Below, in pieces: positions 35,257 through 35,348 of a DNA stretch of 35,348 nucleotides. This DNA comes from Candidatus Nomurabacteria bacterium (GTDB taxonomy: Bacteria > Patescibacteriota > Minisyncoccia > Phycocordibacterales > UBA9973): NCBI GenBank assembly GCA_943348755.1, contig CALQYS010000008.1:1-35348 (forward strand), read 5' to 3'. Under the pieces are notes generated by a model. It saw only the letters and a list, made by a program, of their open reading frames with translations, was not told the origin of the DNA and did not search any database. A program made the position numbers and the translations under genes. Positions within the stretch are counted from its first letter, which is position 1. Every line of letters starts with the position of its first letter.

Positions 35257-35348
35257 TAATTTGTTTTTAGATTTTGTCCGCGCGGAGGAGGGGTCTGGGG
35301 AGGAATCCGCGCGGGCTTTTCGGATTTTGTTTTGGCGGAGCGGGAATC

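Noticed and set aside
1-35348. Recoded UGA (Gly or Trp) as in Gracilibacteria/Absconditabacteria or Mycoplasma
   Set aside because: Conserved proteins are full length under the standard code with no in-frame UGA; what is seen is absence of UGA stops, not evidence of reassignment.
1-35348. CRISPR arrays, transposases, integrases, prophage genes
   Set aside because: No regularly spaced direct repeats and no recognisable mobile-element proteins; the only candidates are palindromic non-coding elements.

Overview
This is an AT-rich window that looks like Patescibacteria/CPR (Parcubacteria-like); that placement is inferred from gene content and was not tested by phylogeny. It carries the end of pyrE, pyrF, tuf and the S10/spc ribosomal protein cluster (rpsJ to secY-adk-pyrH-map, with no rpmD). 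Two insertions split the cluster: one between rplB and rpsS, one between rplE and rpsN. Downstream are a VirB4/TraD-type ATPase, three CYTH-domain proteins flanking ndk, a beta-CASP nuclease, an SLOG-fold protein, a histidine kinase, ftsH, recG, DoxX and a PQ-loop protein. On the minus strand lies smpB-ssrA-infC-rpmI-rplT. RNA genes read from sequence are a 400-nt tmRNA (27473-27872), a tRNA with anticodon UAU (31872-31945), and an unannotated structured RNA with its own promoter and terminator (22405-22559) whose fold resembles 6S RNA. Observations most worth a second look: (1) -10 boxes 6-8 nt upstream of about 15 start codons, implying widespread leaderless mRNAs; (2) no UGA stop among about 51 genes; (3) the 6S-like RNA; (4) a tmRNA encoding an unusually long tag (29 aa by my reading) ending in VAASA; (5) a 28-aa basic ORF with the only strong Shine-Dalgarno I found in front of a gene; (6) tRNA-Ile(UAU); (7) palindromic elements at 27888-27966 and 34992-35256. 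All structures and counts were made by eye.
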